A stretch of 64,000 bases of DNA, taken from contig OX485807.1 of the NCBI GenBank assembly GCA_950295325.1, positions 10,195,001 through 10,259,000 of the forward strand. Reading direction: 5' to 3'. Source of the DNA: Polytrichum commune (Eukaryota; Streptophyta; Polytrichopsida; Polytrichales; Polytrichaceae). The notes under the pieces are model-generated. The model ran no database searches. It was not told the DNA's origin and was given only the letters and a program-made list of their open reading frames with translations. Of this stretch, positions 22,900 through 34,123 are shown piece by piece (the first letter of the stretch is position 1; each line of letters begins with the position of its first letter). The position numbers and the translations under genes are program-made.

Positions 22900-25800
22900 C
22901 CAACTTGTGTATTTGGAATAATTACAAGTTATGTGGCATGGCCCTAACCATCACAAAGCCAAGAAGAAGAACTCCGGTCCCAACTAGGGGGGTCACAAAG
23001 CCAACCACTAATGTCACTCAATCTACCTATGTTGTCTCTTCCAATTCCACTCAACATGTAAAGTATTCCTCCTACAATGGACAAACTTGGCTCCCCAGGT
23101 TTTGTCAAACTCTTGGAGCATGGCCACATCAGAGAAGTTGTTAATCTTAATTTGTTCGAGCTCCCATTCCCAAGCCGCCTTGGCATAGATGATGAATTCA
23201 TCCCAAATGCGATGTTTGACCTTCGATGCATGCCAATGTTCATGATTGAACACTTCGTTGTTCCGCTCAATCCAAATAGTTCATAATGTAATGCCCCTAA
23301 GGAGGTGCCCGATTTTGATTTTTTTCCCCATACTTCTTAGGAATCCTTTCCCCAAAAATGATTTGCTTCTAATTAATATAGTCATAATTGCCGGACCTAA
23401 CACCACAAAGTTCATGCATAATGTAGGTGGCCCATCTCCACGCCCTCCTAGATTGAATACAATCCCAAAACTCGTGTTAGGAAGACAAAAGGGGCATTGT
23501 TTGGAAATGGAGACCGGCGTGATACAGGCCCTCCATTCATTGACCACCACTGCCTTGTGCCAAATTGACCACATGAAGGCAGTTTCCTTCCTGGACCGAA
23601 GCATGTCCCAAATATGGGACCAGTAAAACTTGTAGTTACTGGGGAGATAACCTTGTCACTTATTTGCCGCGCAGGTGGTACCCCGGTTCATGTTGATAAC
23701 CAAGTCCCTCCCAAGCTTAGTAGTGTAATTAAGGGAGCGAGATCTATCAAACCACCGCCACCGTTCCGGATCCCAATTAAGCATGGCCGTTTTCCAATAG
23801 AAAAAAAATGATTTCCTCCCTTTCTCTTTCCTTTTTTGGGCCTCTAGTGATATTCATGATTTTGACCATGAAAAAATCTACCCAATCTCCTGTTGGTTTT
23901 TTCCATTCTCTGAAGCATTCGGAATGAGTGCCTACTATAAAACATTGCACAAAGAGGGGCATAGAGAGGTTGTGGAGTTGCATACACGGTGATGAAAAGT
24001 TGGTGACACATTGCATGACAAAAGTAAGATCCTCTTCACCATTAGCATAAAACCCAATCCATTATCTAGGGTGGGTGGTATTTGAGTCATCCTCTAAGTT
24101 GTGTCTCCATTGTTCCACAATTTTACCAGTAAGTTCAGTCCAATCTCCAATTTCGATTGGTGTGAGGTTAAATTTCTCTCTAGCTCTATCCCAAGTAAGG
24201 AAATCCTTTTGTTTGTTGTATCATATAACGTCCACACACTGAATCCCCTTGCGGTAAAGAATGCAACCTATTTCGTAGGTAAATCCTTTATTTATAAGCT
24301 CCATGCCATCCGACCACCATATGTTCAAGTGAAGCAATTCCATTCCCGTGCAAGGGGGAAATTGATAGGTGTCTTTCACCGTTACTTTCTATGCTTTACT
24401 AAGGAGGCCCAATATCCTTGACCCTGCAATACCTTGGTGCCATTTGTGGTAAACCAATCAAGGCACGGGGGGGTGACTATCGGAATTTTAGAAACCACGT
24501 GAGATAAAAAAAATAGGGTCAATTTAATTCGTTGAGGGTAAATTTTATAACTTCGTTAGATCTACCATAGCTTTGGAAATATGTCCCATACATGATTATA
24601 TATAAAATAGGGCGGTGAATAATTCCTCCATTTTAGTAATCAGTAGAAAAAAAATAGGATTATAGATATTGGATCCCCCCAAATGTGTGTAGTAGAATCA
24701 ATAGAATAATTATGGGTTTGACTACTTGGATGAAGAATTGTGTAAATTCTGTCCAAATTTGAATGAAAAGTGTTAGTATGGAGGAAAAATGTTGTGGATT
24801 TTTTGGGGGGAAGGAACATTGTGACTTCTCAACGGCCCTTGGGTTGGCTTAGGGTTTGGACAAGCATAGTGGCGTGAAGGCGGTGGATTGCGCTTTGCCT
24901 TGGAGGATACGTGATGGAGTGGTTGGAGACTTCGAAGGTTGCCCGCCTCATGCCAATAATTAGTTTTAGTTATTTGTCATCATTGGTGTTAAACCTCTCC
25001 AAAACATTTTGTCTTATCATGACATTGTAGAGGATATCGATATGTACCTTGACATGTATCGGAGGGTGCATAGTTATATCCTAACCCTTCACATTGTAAA
25101 TATTTGGTACAAGGTTGAATGTGTTTGTGAACACAATTAAAGTAAATGTTTTCAATTTTTGTATTTGGTTTTTTCAATTGAATGCAATCTTTTGTTTTGG
25201 AGTAGATAATTATGCAAAATTTCATGTCTTATGACAATTGATTATAATTCTTGTTTTGTTCTATCCGTGTTTACAACTTGTCTATGTTAGCTTGTACATT
25301 TTGTTATCTTCATGTTCATTGGTAATCTTTTAACTAAACTCCAAGTGTTATTGGTTGTGCTTTGAATGGCATTTTGAATGCTTTAGCATTGGTATAACTA
25401 ATTGAAACCGATTAAATGATAAGATGGATGGTGTGGAACGTTTGTTGCTCACATAGTTGATTTTGCAATTCTATAGTATTCCGTTCATTATTTGGTACTT
25501 GTACGATTTATAAAAAAAATATGATGCCAAAAATTGGTCTCTCTAAAAATTTACAAATAAACATAGGATGCTTAAAAATATGTCAAAGTAACTTTATATC
25601 TACAAATAGGGAGGGAAAAAATACCGAGAGGTGCATAAATACCCCCCCCCCCCCATTAAATACCCCATTATCGCACGTGGTTATAAAGTGTAAGGGGGTG
25701 TGACCCCCCCGTGAATCAAGGTTGACTCCCCAACTTCTTCCCATCTGTGGGTTAAACCTTGCCAGCCTATACCTAAGCATCAATTGGAGGTTAGATTCAC

Positions 25801-26590
25801 CAAGCTCGACTACTTTGACAATCCACTTGCAAAGAATGTTGGTTTTTGCTAGCTCTGAATTAACAAGTCCCAATTCTTCGTATTTCTTTTTCATACAGCA
25901 TTCCTTCCAACTAACCCTTGTACGCGTGAGTTGCTCCTTGCATAACCAAAAGTAGTTGCGGATCGCACCTCTAATTTTCCCAAGTATCTTATTGGATTCA
26001 CACCCCCCCCCCCCCAAATACCGTTATAAAGAACCACAGTGTGAATAGAAATACATGATTGCAAATAACAACTCTTCATGCCAAGGAAAGTTTCATAGAG
26101 CTTCAATAATCAAGTTTTTTGGAGATTTTGCTATACAAAAATTGGTCCACATCCGGGGTCTGTAGGCTAAGATCAAATGGGATACCCAAGAGTTTGGATA
26201 AGTCTCCTTCCTCTGCCCATTGCCAGTTGTATCATGCAAGCCACTCCGGATTATGTGTGTATTATATTTGTCAAACCAATATGCGCAAGATTTCTCCCAA
26301 TTAATCTCCATTCCGGATGCGGCACTAAAGACTTTGAGTAGGCGAACCAACTCATCTATGTACTTTTTGTCCCCCCTAACCATGAACGAGGAGTCATCTA
26401 TATATTGAGAAATGTTTTGATGTTTTTCCGCCCCCTGGAGAGTAATTCCCTTCAACCTCCTTTCTGGCACTACTTTCTTGATTATATGCGTGAGTACCTC
26501 CCCTATAATGAGAAAAATGTATGGGGCAATTGGGCAGCTTTGTCTTACCCTTCTCTCAATTTTAAAGTTGTTGCTCGGACTACCATTAAG
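22900..26590 (-). pseudogene. Plant L1 LINE, 3' part (RT second half to zinc-finger end)
   Basis: On the minus strand the pieces run in L1 order. RRVRQSCPIAPYIFLIIGEV (near 26540) is RT motif B, and YIDDSSFMVRGD (about 26380) is the catalytic box, with YIDD in place of YADD. INWEKS lies near 26310. The downstream IRNYFWLCKEQ and ANWKCC-like region (25750-25960) precedes a 'FMWSIWHKAVVVNEWRA' zinc-finger (zf-RVT) region near 23520-23590. ITLxTIWIERNNEVFNHEH sits near 23240-23280 and the coding end near 23020. There are many stops and shifts, so it is dead. A 1.25-kb hAT-type element is inserted at 24464-25713. The missing 5' half lies next door in inverse orientation. Confidence 0.75.
24464..25713. 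mobile_element. hAT-type non-autonomous element (copy C, 1.25 kb)
   Basis: The ends are CACGGGGGGGT and its exact complement ACCCCCCCGTG. Both sides carry the 8-bp duplication AATCAAGG (24456-24463 and 25714-25721), the hallmark of hAT insertions. The inner ends share ACCACGTG and CGCACGTGG boxes with the elements at 20975 and 28764. It holds no transposase; short frames inside look random. It sits inside the L1 remnant, so it is younger than that. Confidence 0.85.
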
Positions 26591-27610
26591 GTTGCTATTG
26601 TTGAGGCGTTCCCAAACAAGAAGGGGAAATTACGGAGAAACTTAAGAAAAAGTGGAAAAGCCTACTGAGACAAACATCCTTCTTCCATAAACTTAGGCTC
26701 ACATCCAAATTCTATAGGGAATTTAACAAGAAGAACACTCATGAACACAAAAGAGAGGAACTCAATGCTTGGGCCAAACAAAAAATAGCTACATCTCACT
26801 TGCACGAGGACATATACGGCGAAGATAAACTAGGAGAGGTCAATTGACTAAGGTGGACCATTGAAGTAATAGAAAATAGGAGAACGAGAGGAGCTTGTAC
26901 CCGATCGAGAGTTAAGTGACAAAAGGTGGGAGACAAATATCCTGCTGAATTTTTTAAGTCAGTTAGATAAAAGAACGTGCAAGTAATAATTTTTGGATTA
27001 AGAGCTAGCCATGGCGGGATTTTAACTGATAGAAAGAAACCAAAGAAGATTTGTTTTGACTTTTACAAAAGTTTTTACCAACATAAGGAAATTTCAGATG
27101 AGGCCCTTGAAGAGGTACTGGAGGTAGTGCCGAGTATATTTACAAATGCTATGAATGAGAACCTAGCATGGGACATAACGGAAAGAGACTTAACAATTGC
27201 AATTAACATCATGGCAAAAGGAAAAAACACTAGGGCATTATGGGGTGTTTGGCAACTTAGGCTTCAACCAACTCTAAGGGATTTGATTAGCCTGGAGCAA
27301 ATGGCGTTCTTACCACTTCGTTTTATCTTAGACAATATTGTGTTGACCCAGAAGTCTTTGCATTGGGCCAAAACGTCTAAGTAGTCTACAGTTTTTTTGA
27401 AACTAGATTTTTCCAAAGCATACGTTAAGGTTTCGTGGAGATTTTTGTTTTAAGCAATGCAAAAAATGAACATTTGTGGGAAATTTATCAGCTGGGTAAA
27501 ACTCTTGTTTGGATTTGCACATATATATGAAGTCATGTGTACAACCAGCAAGCCTTCCAATTATACGAAAATCAATGTTCGTCAAATGATTCAGTACCCA
27601 TATATTTGAA
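26576..27610 (+). pseudogene. Plant L1 LINE, inverted 5' part (linker and RT first half)
   Basis: On the plus strand this reads as the endonuclease-RT linker and RT front of a plant L1. KYPAEFFKSVR lies near 26945, and KKICFDFYKSFYQHKEISDE near 27040-27100. Then comes SLEQMAFLPLRFILDNIVLT (27290-27350), with FLKLDFSKAYVKVSW near 27395-27440, and ISWVKLLFGFAHI near 27490. It ends at KPSNYTKINVRQ near 27585. That is the RT position where the minus-strand piece begins, so the two are halves of one inserted copy. Several frame breaks are present. Confidence 0.75.
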
Positions 27611-27614
27611 AGAT

Positions 27615-28755
27615 CTTGATTCTTCTAGTATACATCATATACATACATACATACATACATATGCCTCTCCAAGATGAACTTGTAATTTTGTTGTTGGTCA
27701 AATGGAAGTTGTGGCACACACCCCCAAATCGGAGGTTTTCATAAAAGTCGCCTTGGAATGGAGAGGTGAAATCAAATGTTTTGAAACTTGCGGTCACACT
27801 ACATGTGCAAATGATCACAACGGCTAGTTCTAACATTCTTTGTTGGTACCTCCAACTATAAAAGTGTGAGAAGTGATGGGTGAACGTTTATTTCTAAACA
27901 TGATTATGAACAATTTCATGGTTGGAACCGGACGGAAAGTCTGGTGTGATCGGGGTATGAGTTGTTGTTTCAGTTGGTTGAATGACATGTGCCGGGTCAA
28001 AGAGCCACAAGGTCCCACAACACCTTTACCATGTGCTTTGACCAAATACTAATAATTCTACTTGGTTTTCACCCCTCTTTCTCTATTAAAAATGAAGAAA
28101 ACTAAAAACGATTACTTATTTGCAAAAGGGTGATAAGAGAATCGGCTGCATTGTTGGCAAATATACGTTCTTCTCAATGATACATCTAGTTGGGGATTGT
28201 TAGCAGGATCCTGAGACATGTTTCTTGATGTCTAGATGTGCGCTTTGCAAAGCAAGGGTTTTGAATTTGCTCTATATGTTCTAATTGGTACAAGTTGGAG
28301 AACATGAAAGAGGAACCCCATAACACCCTGTAAAACACAATTTTTGGACCATCGCCTGTCCGAATAAGGCTATTAGCCTATTTTGACGACTTTCATTTGG
28401 CAATTGACGGTTGAACTTCATCTGGAGTCGATGAAGGGGGCGATTGTCGTTCAGAAGCGGTTACGATAGCTAACCGACTCGTCACCTCCTTCGCCGATAA
28501 GGAGGAGCCGGCTATTATCATTTTGCAGAATCTCACATAGTCTCAAGTTTAGCATAGAGTTAGCAATAGTCTTAGCCGGCGTATCACTCAGTGATTGAGT
28601 GTCGTCGTAGTTATATCCCAGAGCGAGAGGCTCGGAGGGATTGGCCATAGGCAGAGAGTCGAAACACTCAAGGTTAGAGTGTCTGTGAACTTTGAAACAG
28701 TAAAGACTGAAAGTATTCAAGAACATTGATTGAATTATTACGGAAGAAGAAGTAA
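27615..28755. other. No gene recognised; contains a MITE fragment
   Basis: An (ACAT)n microsatellite lies at 27637-27661. The stretch 27870-27960 matches the MITE at 48128 ('ccccgatcacacca', 'actttccgtc', 'ggttccaaccat' on the minus strand). A 130-codon minus-strand frame at 28451-28843 crosses the MITE at 28764 and shows no known motif, so I do not call it a gene. GGGGATTGTTAGCAGG near 28195 resembles the edge of an LTR but has no partner I can see. Confidence 0.4.
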
Positions 28756-28763
28756 AGTGTGAC

Positions 28764-29173
28764 CACGGGTAGATCACTCCATTGTCAAGTTGAACACCAC
28801 GTGTGACCAAAAAAAATCTTCTTTTGGTAAGTTGCACCACCAAAATGGGTCAAAAAAATTTCAAATTTTTTTCATGAGTAGATATACACATTACCTATGA
28901 CATAGTTAAAAGTGGTTACTAAATTTGATGATTTGTTTTTTTCATAAAACATACCATTTCTAACTAGAATGACACATAATTGAACTAAAACAATTACTAA
29001 AAAAAAATAAAGATGACTAAAATTTCAAAAGAGTATACAAAAGATATTATCAATGGTTATGTATATGTAGAAAAAATATCATAAATTTTAAAATTATATA
29101 TGACATGTAATATAGGGGTAGCAAACTTTGTCCGCACGTGGTGTCAACTTGACAATGAAGTGACCTCCCCGTG
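28764..29173. mobile_element. hAT-type MITE (copy B, 410 bp)
   Basis: The left end reads CACGGGTAGATCACTCCATT. The complement of the right end reads CACGGGGAGGTCACTTCATT, continuing to GTCAAG. The 8-bp duplication AGTGTGAC flanks it (28756-28763 and 29174-29181). Inner boxes ACCACGTG and CGCACGTGG are shared with copies A and C. It is non-coding. Confidence 0.85.
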
Positions 29174-29181
29174 AGTGTGAC

Positions 29182-29787
29182 ATTGTTTGACTGCGTGTGG
29201 AATGTGGAAATTGTGAAGCGAGTCCGTCAGTAGCATTGTCTGAGTGAGGCAAGTAGTCTGGCAGAGCGATGTGATATTAAGATTAGGCAAATAGGCGGAT
29301 AGCAGTTTGCATTGGAATATGTCAAAGTCGATTAAGGGCGAGTTGGCGGAGAGGAGTAAAAGGGCTATTGACGGAAGGATGCTTAGTTGTAGGAAGAGCC
29401 GAAAGAGTCTGAGTGTATGTGAAGTATGAGAGAATAGAGACAATATTCTGAGAGGAAGTCAAGATGTGGCAAAGTAAACTTACCCTGAAGGGGTGTTGAC
29501 GTAAGATGTGAGCCTGTCGAAAAGAAGGCAAGTTGTTGATGAACTCAGTCGGGGAGGTTGAGTGGGCAATAAGCTTAGTCTTGGGCAATTAGCCGAGAGC
29601 AGTGAATGCTGGCAATTAGCCAAGAAGGAAGAGAGCCATAGTCTCGGGAGAGAGTTGAGAGAACTCTCAATAAGCTGAGTAGCCAGCCGAGAGGGCAATA
29701 GCCGTTACAAAGAGGCAGACAGAGAGCAAAGAGAGGGGCTATTGCCTAGGCACGTGCTATTACTTTACTGGCCATTAGCTGAAAGAG

Positions 29788-29823
<36 letters not shown>

Positions 29824-31240
29824 GGACTAGTAGCCAACGATGGACATGGAAGGACTAGAGGCAGGCCATAGGCTGTCAAGACATAACCTTCCCGAGAAGG
29901 AGATATTACCGTATTGGAGTAAGACTTTACCAACCACATGACATTATTAGGTTCAAACAGATTAAAGCCTTAAGGAAAGAATATAGCCTAGCTGTTGATG
30001 TATTGAATTTCATATTAACAAGTGGATGATTGCCTAAGATGAGTCACCAGATGATCGAAGATGAAGGTGGTGACTTGAGTTATGTGAAGACATGCATGAT
30101 GGTTGTAAGTTGAATTAAAAAGGAATTAAAAATGATTGAATTACCGCAATTGTGAATTATGTTGCTCTAAGACGATGCGGTTACTAAAAGACATTACCCC
30201 GGACTTCGGTCCTGACAAATTGCCAAGCTTTTGAGCTTCACGACTGAAATAGGTCAAAAACATAGAGTGATAGAAACTTTCCTTGAAGATAGGACGGAAT
30301 CACTCACGACTAGAGAAGCACAAAGAACCATAAGAGGGGAGAATAAGTGGAATAATGAAGGAATGAAGAAATAAAGACCCTAAGATGTTATTAAGAACCT
30401 TAATCCAATGTGACATTAACCCTTATAGACACTATCTCAGTCTTCCTGGAGACTTTGTTCCCTGGGTTTTGTTGTTTTGAGCCATAGCAAAAACTTACTA
30501 CACACCCACATACCTTACCTTGGTTGTGACTAATAGCAATTTGATTGTTCACCTAATTTAGTTAATAGACTTTTAGCTAAAGAGGGCCATGTTGGATGCT
30601 CACGTGTTTTTGACGGGTTTCCTATATGCTTTTTGGATATGTTAGCTAAAAGATCAATAATCGTCACATCTTGCACCCCACAAATAAATTTGATGTCGAC
30701 TATTATTAGGCCACATTAGCTTGATGATTCCTCTTAATGTTCGCTCTTGAGAAGAACATGTGCATAGTCTTGTTCAATCTTAATTGCTTGTTTTTATCAT
30801 ACTAGATTATCAAATCAACTTCAAGATGGCATCACGAAGTAATTCAAGGTTGGGCAGACCAAGGAGGGATGCTCACCAACTCTTTATAACATCTTTATCT
30901 AGTTCTCAAGGTTACAAAAACATGAACCTTCTCAAGAGGTACGTATTTTAAATCGTTTCCTCTAGGTTATGTAAGTTTTGAAGATATTTACTATGTATAT
31001 TTTTTTTAAGGATGAAAGATTGTATTGTAAAAGATGTGCAAGAACAATTGACTTTGTATTATCTTAATTTTAAAAATAATGTAATCTGAGTTTTATTTTT
31101 CAAATTTTTCTTTCCCTTTGTGTTAATTTAATTAAGTGTTAGGTTACATTATCTTACACACAAATCCACAACATATATAATATTCTTATATATATGTGTG
31201 TGTTCAACTTACCCTATAATATACCATTACATATAAATTT
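29182..31240. other. Repeat-like region without a recognised gene
   Basis: A (GA)n microsatellite lies at about 29787-29821. Between 29270 and 29760 short phrases such as 'ggcaattagcc(g/a)aga' recur. No frame resembles a known family. It may be decayed LTR or other repeat sequence, but no ends were found. Confidence 0.4.
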
Positions 31241-31244
31241 ATAT

Positions 31245-32150
31245 TTAAAATAATATCTCAACCTGTGTATCTATCTCCTCTTCAAGTCCATGTGATGTTA
31301 AAGCTCCATGACCTTGTCCACTTTTTCGGAATTCCAACTTCAAACAAACAACTTGCACTTTAAGGTGTTCGAACCTTTCAAATTTCTTTTCTTTGTCCAT
31401 CTCTATAGTATTTTCATGGAGAGGGAGCTCCAAGCTTTGCCTATCGCAATGCATTTCCACAACCAAGGCCATATGATCACTTGCAAATTTGGCTTTTATC
31501 TCCTCCATAGCTTTACAGTCCCTCTTGGATATCAAGATATCTTCTTCATTTTTATTATTTTTGAATCAATCTTGCCATCAACATTATTCAACTTACAAAC
31601 TTGTTCTCTACGAGATTCAGGTGTTACGGGTAGCATTTTTTCTTCAACAATGTCTACGTATGGGAATAAATGTATATTATCTAAAATCTCATTAGGAGAA
31701 AGAGACATCGGTTGGGGACTTTTCATAGTCCCAGAATTGAGGTCTATAACAAATTTAATACCTTCATAATCATCAAGATTTACCACATTGGTGGTGAAAG
31801 GTACCTCACTAGTAAGATCATATACACCATGCATGGCTGCATTTCTTTGAATAGTTGCCCACAAATAGTCACATTCGTCATACCATGGTTGTTCTGATGG
31901 CACCCCTTCAGTAACCTTGGATTGTTCAAATTTATGATGTTCTTCAATCAAAATTGGATTGAATGTTGTTGATGGTCTACGTCTTATCAATTTTTTTTTG
32001 TTAGAAATATTGACAACAAAGAGTTTTCAAGTTGTTATAGTTTATGTGAGTTACATAGAGATCTTCGTACGTTTTGAGCAAAATGGTAATTTCCTCATCT
32101 TCATGTCTCATCATTGAACTTATAGAAATCTTGGAAGCCTTAGGAGCCAT
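31245..32150 (-). pseudogene. Unrecognised gene-like remnant with a Myb/SANT-like start
   Basis: The minus strand holds three consecutive open stretches. The first (32150-32001) starts MAPKASKISISSMMRHEDEE and continues ITILLKTYEDLYV, reminiscent of Myb/SANT-like starts of plant transposon accessory proteins. The second (about 31990-31532) is acidic, with no motif I know. The third (31535-31245) is charged and helical (EKKFERFEHLKVQVVCLKLE), likely coiled coil. The second and third join across a one-base shift near 31535; an intron may separate the first two. Function unknown. A Harbinger-type accessory gene is one guess. Confidence 0.35.
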
Positions 32151-32239
32151 GATGCTACACAAAAAACACAACATTAAGACTTTAGAAATACATCCCAAAA
32201 TTTGAAAATTGATATAAGATGCAATTTTCAACAAAGTAA

Positions 32240-34020
32240 TATGGATTTTTATTTGTTTTTCCTTTTTGTCAAATCGATCATTTTGTTGTATGATAAAAAC
32301 TAATTCTAGAATTCCTACATGCTCTCAACAACATTTAAGAAATGGAAACTAATGTATGTTGTAACATTAAATTTTCCGACCCTCTCACTTCTTAAAGATA
32401 TTCAACAAAGAAAACATATAGTAGAAACTTATTTAAAAGTAGACAAGCAAAATTATAAAACATCACCAAAAAAAATTAAAAAATTAAAGTCACAAATGCA
32501 CATTGATGTTTATGGGTTTTAGCTTCTAAAGTTACATAAGACTTCTTGAAATATTTATAACTTATCAGAAACTTAGTTGTTGGTACCAACCCCACCTCAA
32601 AGTTGACTAATTAACAAATAGACCCAAATATGTTAAACGTGATATTGTGTTCTCATTGGCTTTCAAAATTTTGGGCCATATTTTTCACAAGTTGGTAGTC
32701 TAGTGGGGAGGCAACCCAAGTTCCCCATTCCCAATTGAATGAGGAATCAACTTTATTTTTAGTGGCCACAATTCTCAAAATGTGGCATCAATGGAGAATA
32801 TTAATAGTTCCCCACCATGTGTGCCCCCCCCCCCCTCATCAACAAGTACTACACAAATTAGCCCAATAAGCGAGGGAGGGCTAACAATGCGTTTAATAAA
32901 TTAGTGAAGGTGATATTAAAATTTCTTCTGACTATGAAATTAGTGCCACCAAAAGATATACATAAGAAGCATTGATCATCCTAACACTATTCATTAAAGA
33001 TACTATGCAAAGCAATTTTATTCACTAAATGTATTGGCAAAATTCATCATGATATTATTCATTAACAAGCATGTATTTGCATATAATTGTTTTATCACTC
33101 TACAAGTACCTTAGAGCATGCATTAATTTTCTTGAAATATGTGGTTAATGAGCATGTATTCATGAAATTAGTATCACTTGGTACAAATTCAACCCTTGCT
33201 AATTTTTGAGATTTTTGAAAAATAATGTATGTTTCAGAAATTAGTACCACACGCACTAATTGGGATAATCAATGTATGTACTAGGAAACATGTACTAGTA
33301 AAAAAAACATGATTTTAGGACACTTTCCATTGACAAAGGTGGTATAATGTCATATAGTGGCGAAAACACTAAATAAATTGGACTCGACACTTGTAAATGG
33401 GATATTGTCTTAATGACCAACCTTGTAAAATGAGAATTGTGAACAAGGAATGACAATCCCAATTAGTGAGTTTCCGATCCAACATGTCCAAGGTTAACCC
33501 TTCATAGACTTAATTGTAAAGTCAAGCAGACGAAACCATGGGTTTATTCCCAAACCATGTGTTTATGAAAATCAACACAAAGTCACCCAAGTTTTCTTAA
33601 TGCATAAGTTACCATGCACGAAGAGTGGTGTCGGGATATTAAAATTTGGTTTTCTAACTTGTCCTACTAGGGTGGGTGGGTCAAGCTAGCCTTGCATATG
33701 CGAATCCGGATTTAGGATAGCGGGTCCCATGTGCATACCCTATTTTAGGTCCTATTTAAAATTTTGTCAAAGTTTGAGAGGTGGAAAGAGGAGGGGCCAA
33801 AAGTTTCACCCAAACTCTAAAGTAAGCTCCAATACACAGAGAGAAAAAAAAGAGAAAAAACTTCGGTCTCCGGAGGAGACCGACGTGAATGAATTGTCTG
33901 TTCGATCCTCCTCCAATCCGATGCCCACAGGACAAAGGTATGGAGGTAAAGATCTACTCCTCCCTTTCGAGAGTAGACACTATAGTCACCAGTCACTAGT
34001 AACAAGAACCAAAATGGTTA
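32240..34020. other. AT-rich stretch without a recognised gene
   Basis: A poly-C run lies near 32826-32838. Phrases such as 'attagtaccac' and 'gcactaattgggataatcaatg' (about 33240) recur near 46930. No coding region is supported. The 3' end of the large LINE must lie within or just right of this stretch, at about 33840-34030. Confidence 0.4.
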
Positions 34021-34123
34021 GTTTTTAGGGGGGATTGTTAGTATGGTTTGGGTCGCCAAGTCTCTAGTGCATTGTTAGTGAGTGGAGTAGAGTGGCTTAG
34101 TTACTAAAGTTTTATGGCTTTAT

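Noticed and set aside
28451-28843. 130-codon minus-strand open frame
   Set aside because: It crosses the left edge of a MITE and has no recognisable motif.
33820-34060. GGGGGGATTGTTAGTATGG near 34030 as an LTR start
   Set aside because: No partner LTR, primer site or target duplication was found, and it overlaps the 3' side of the LINE.
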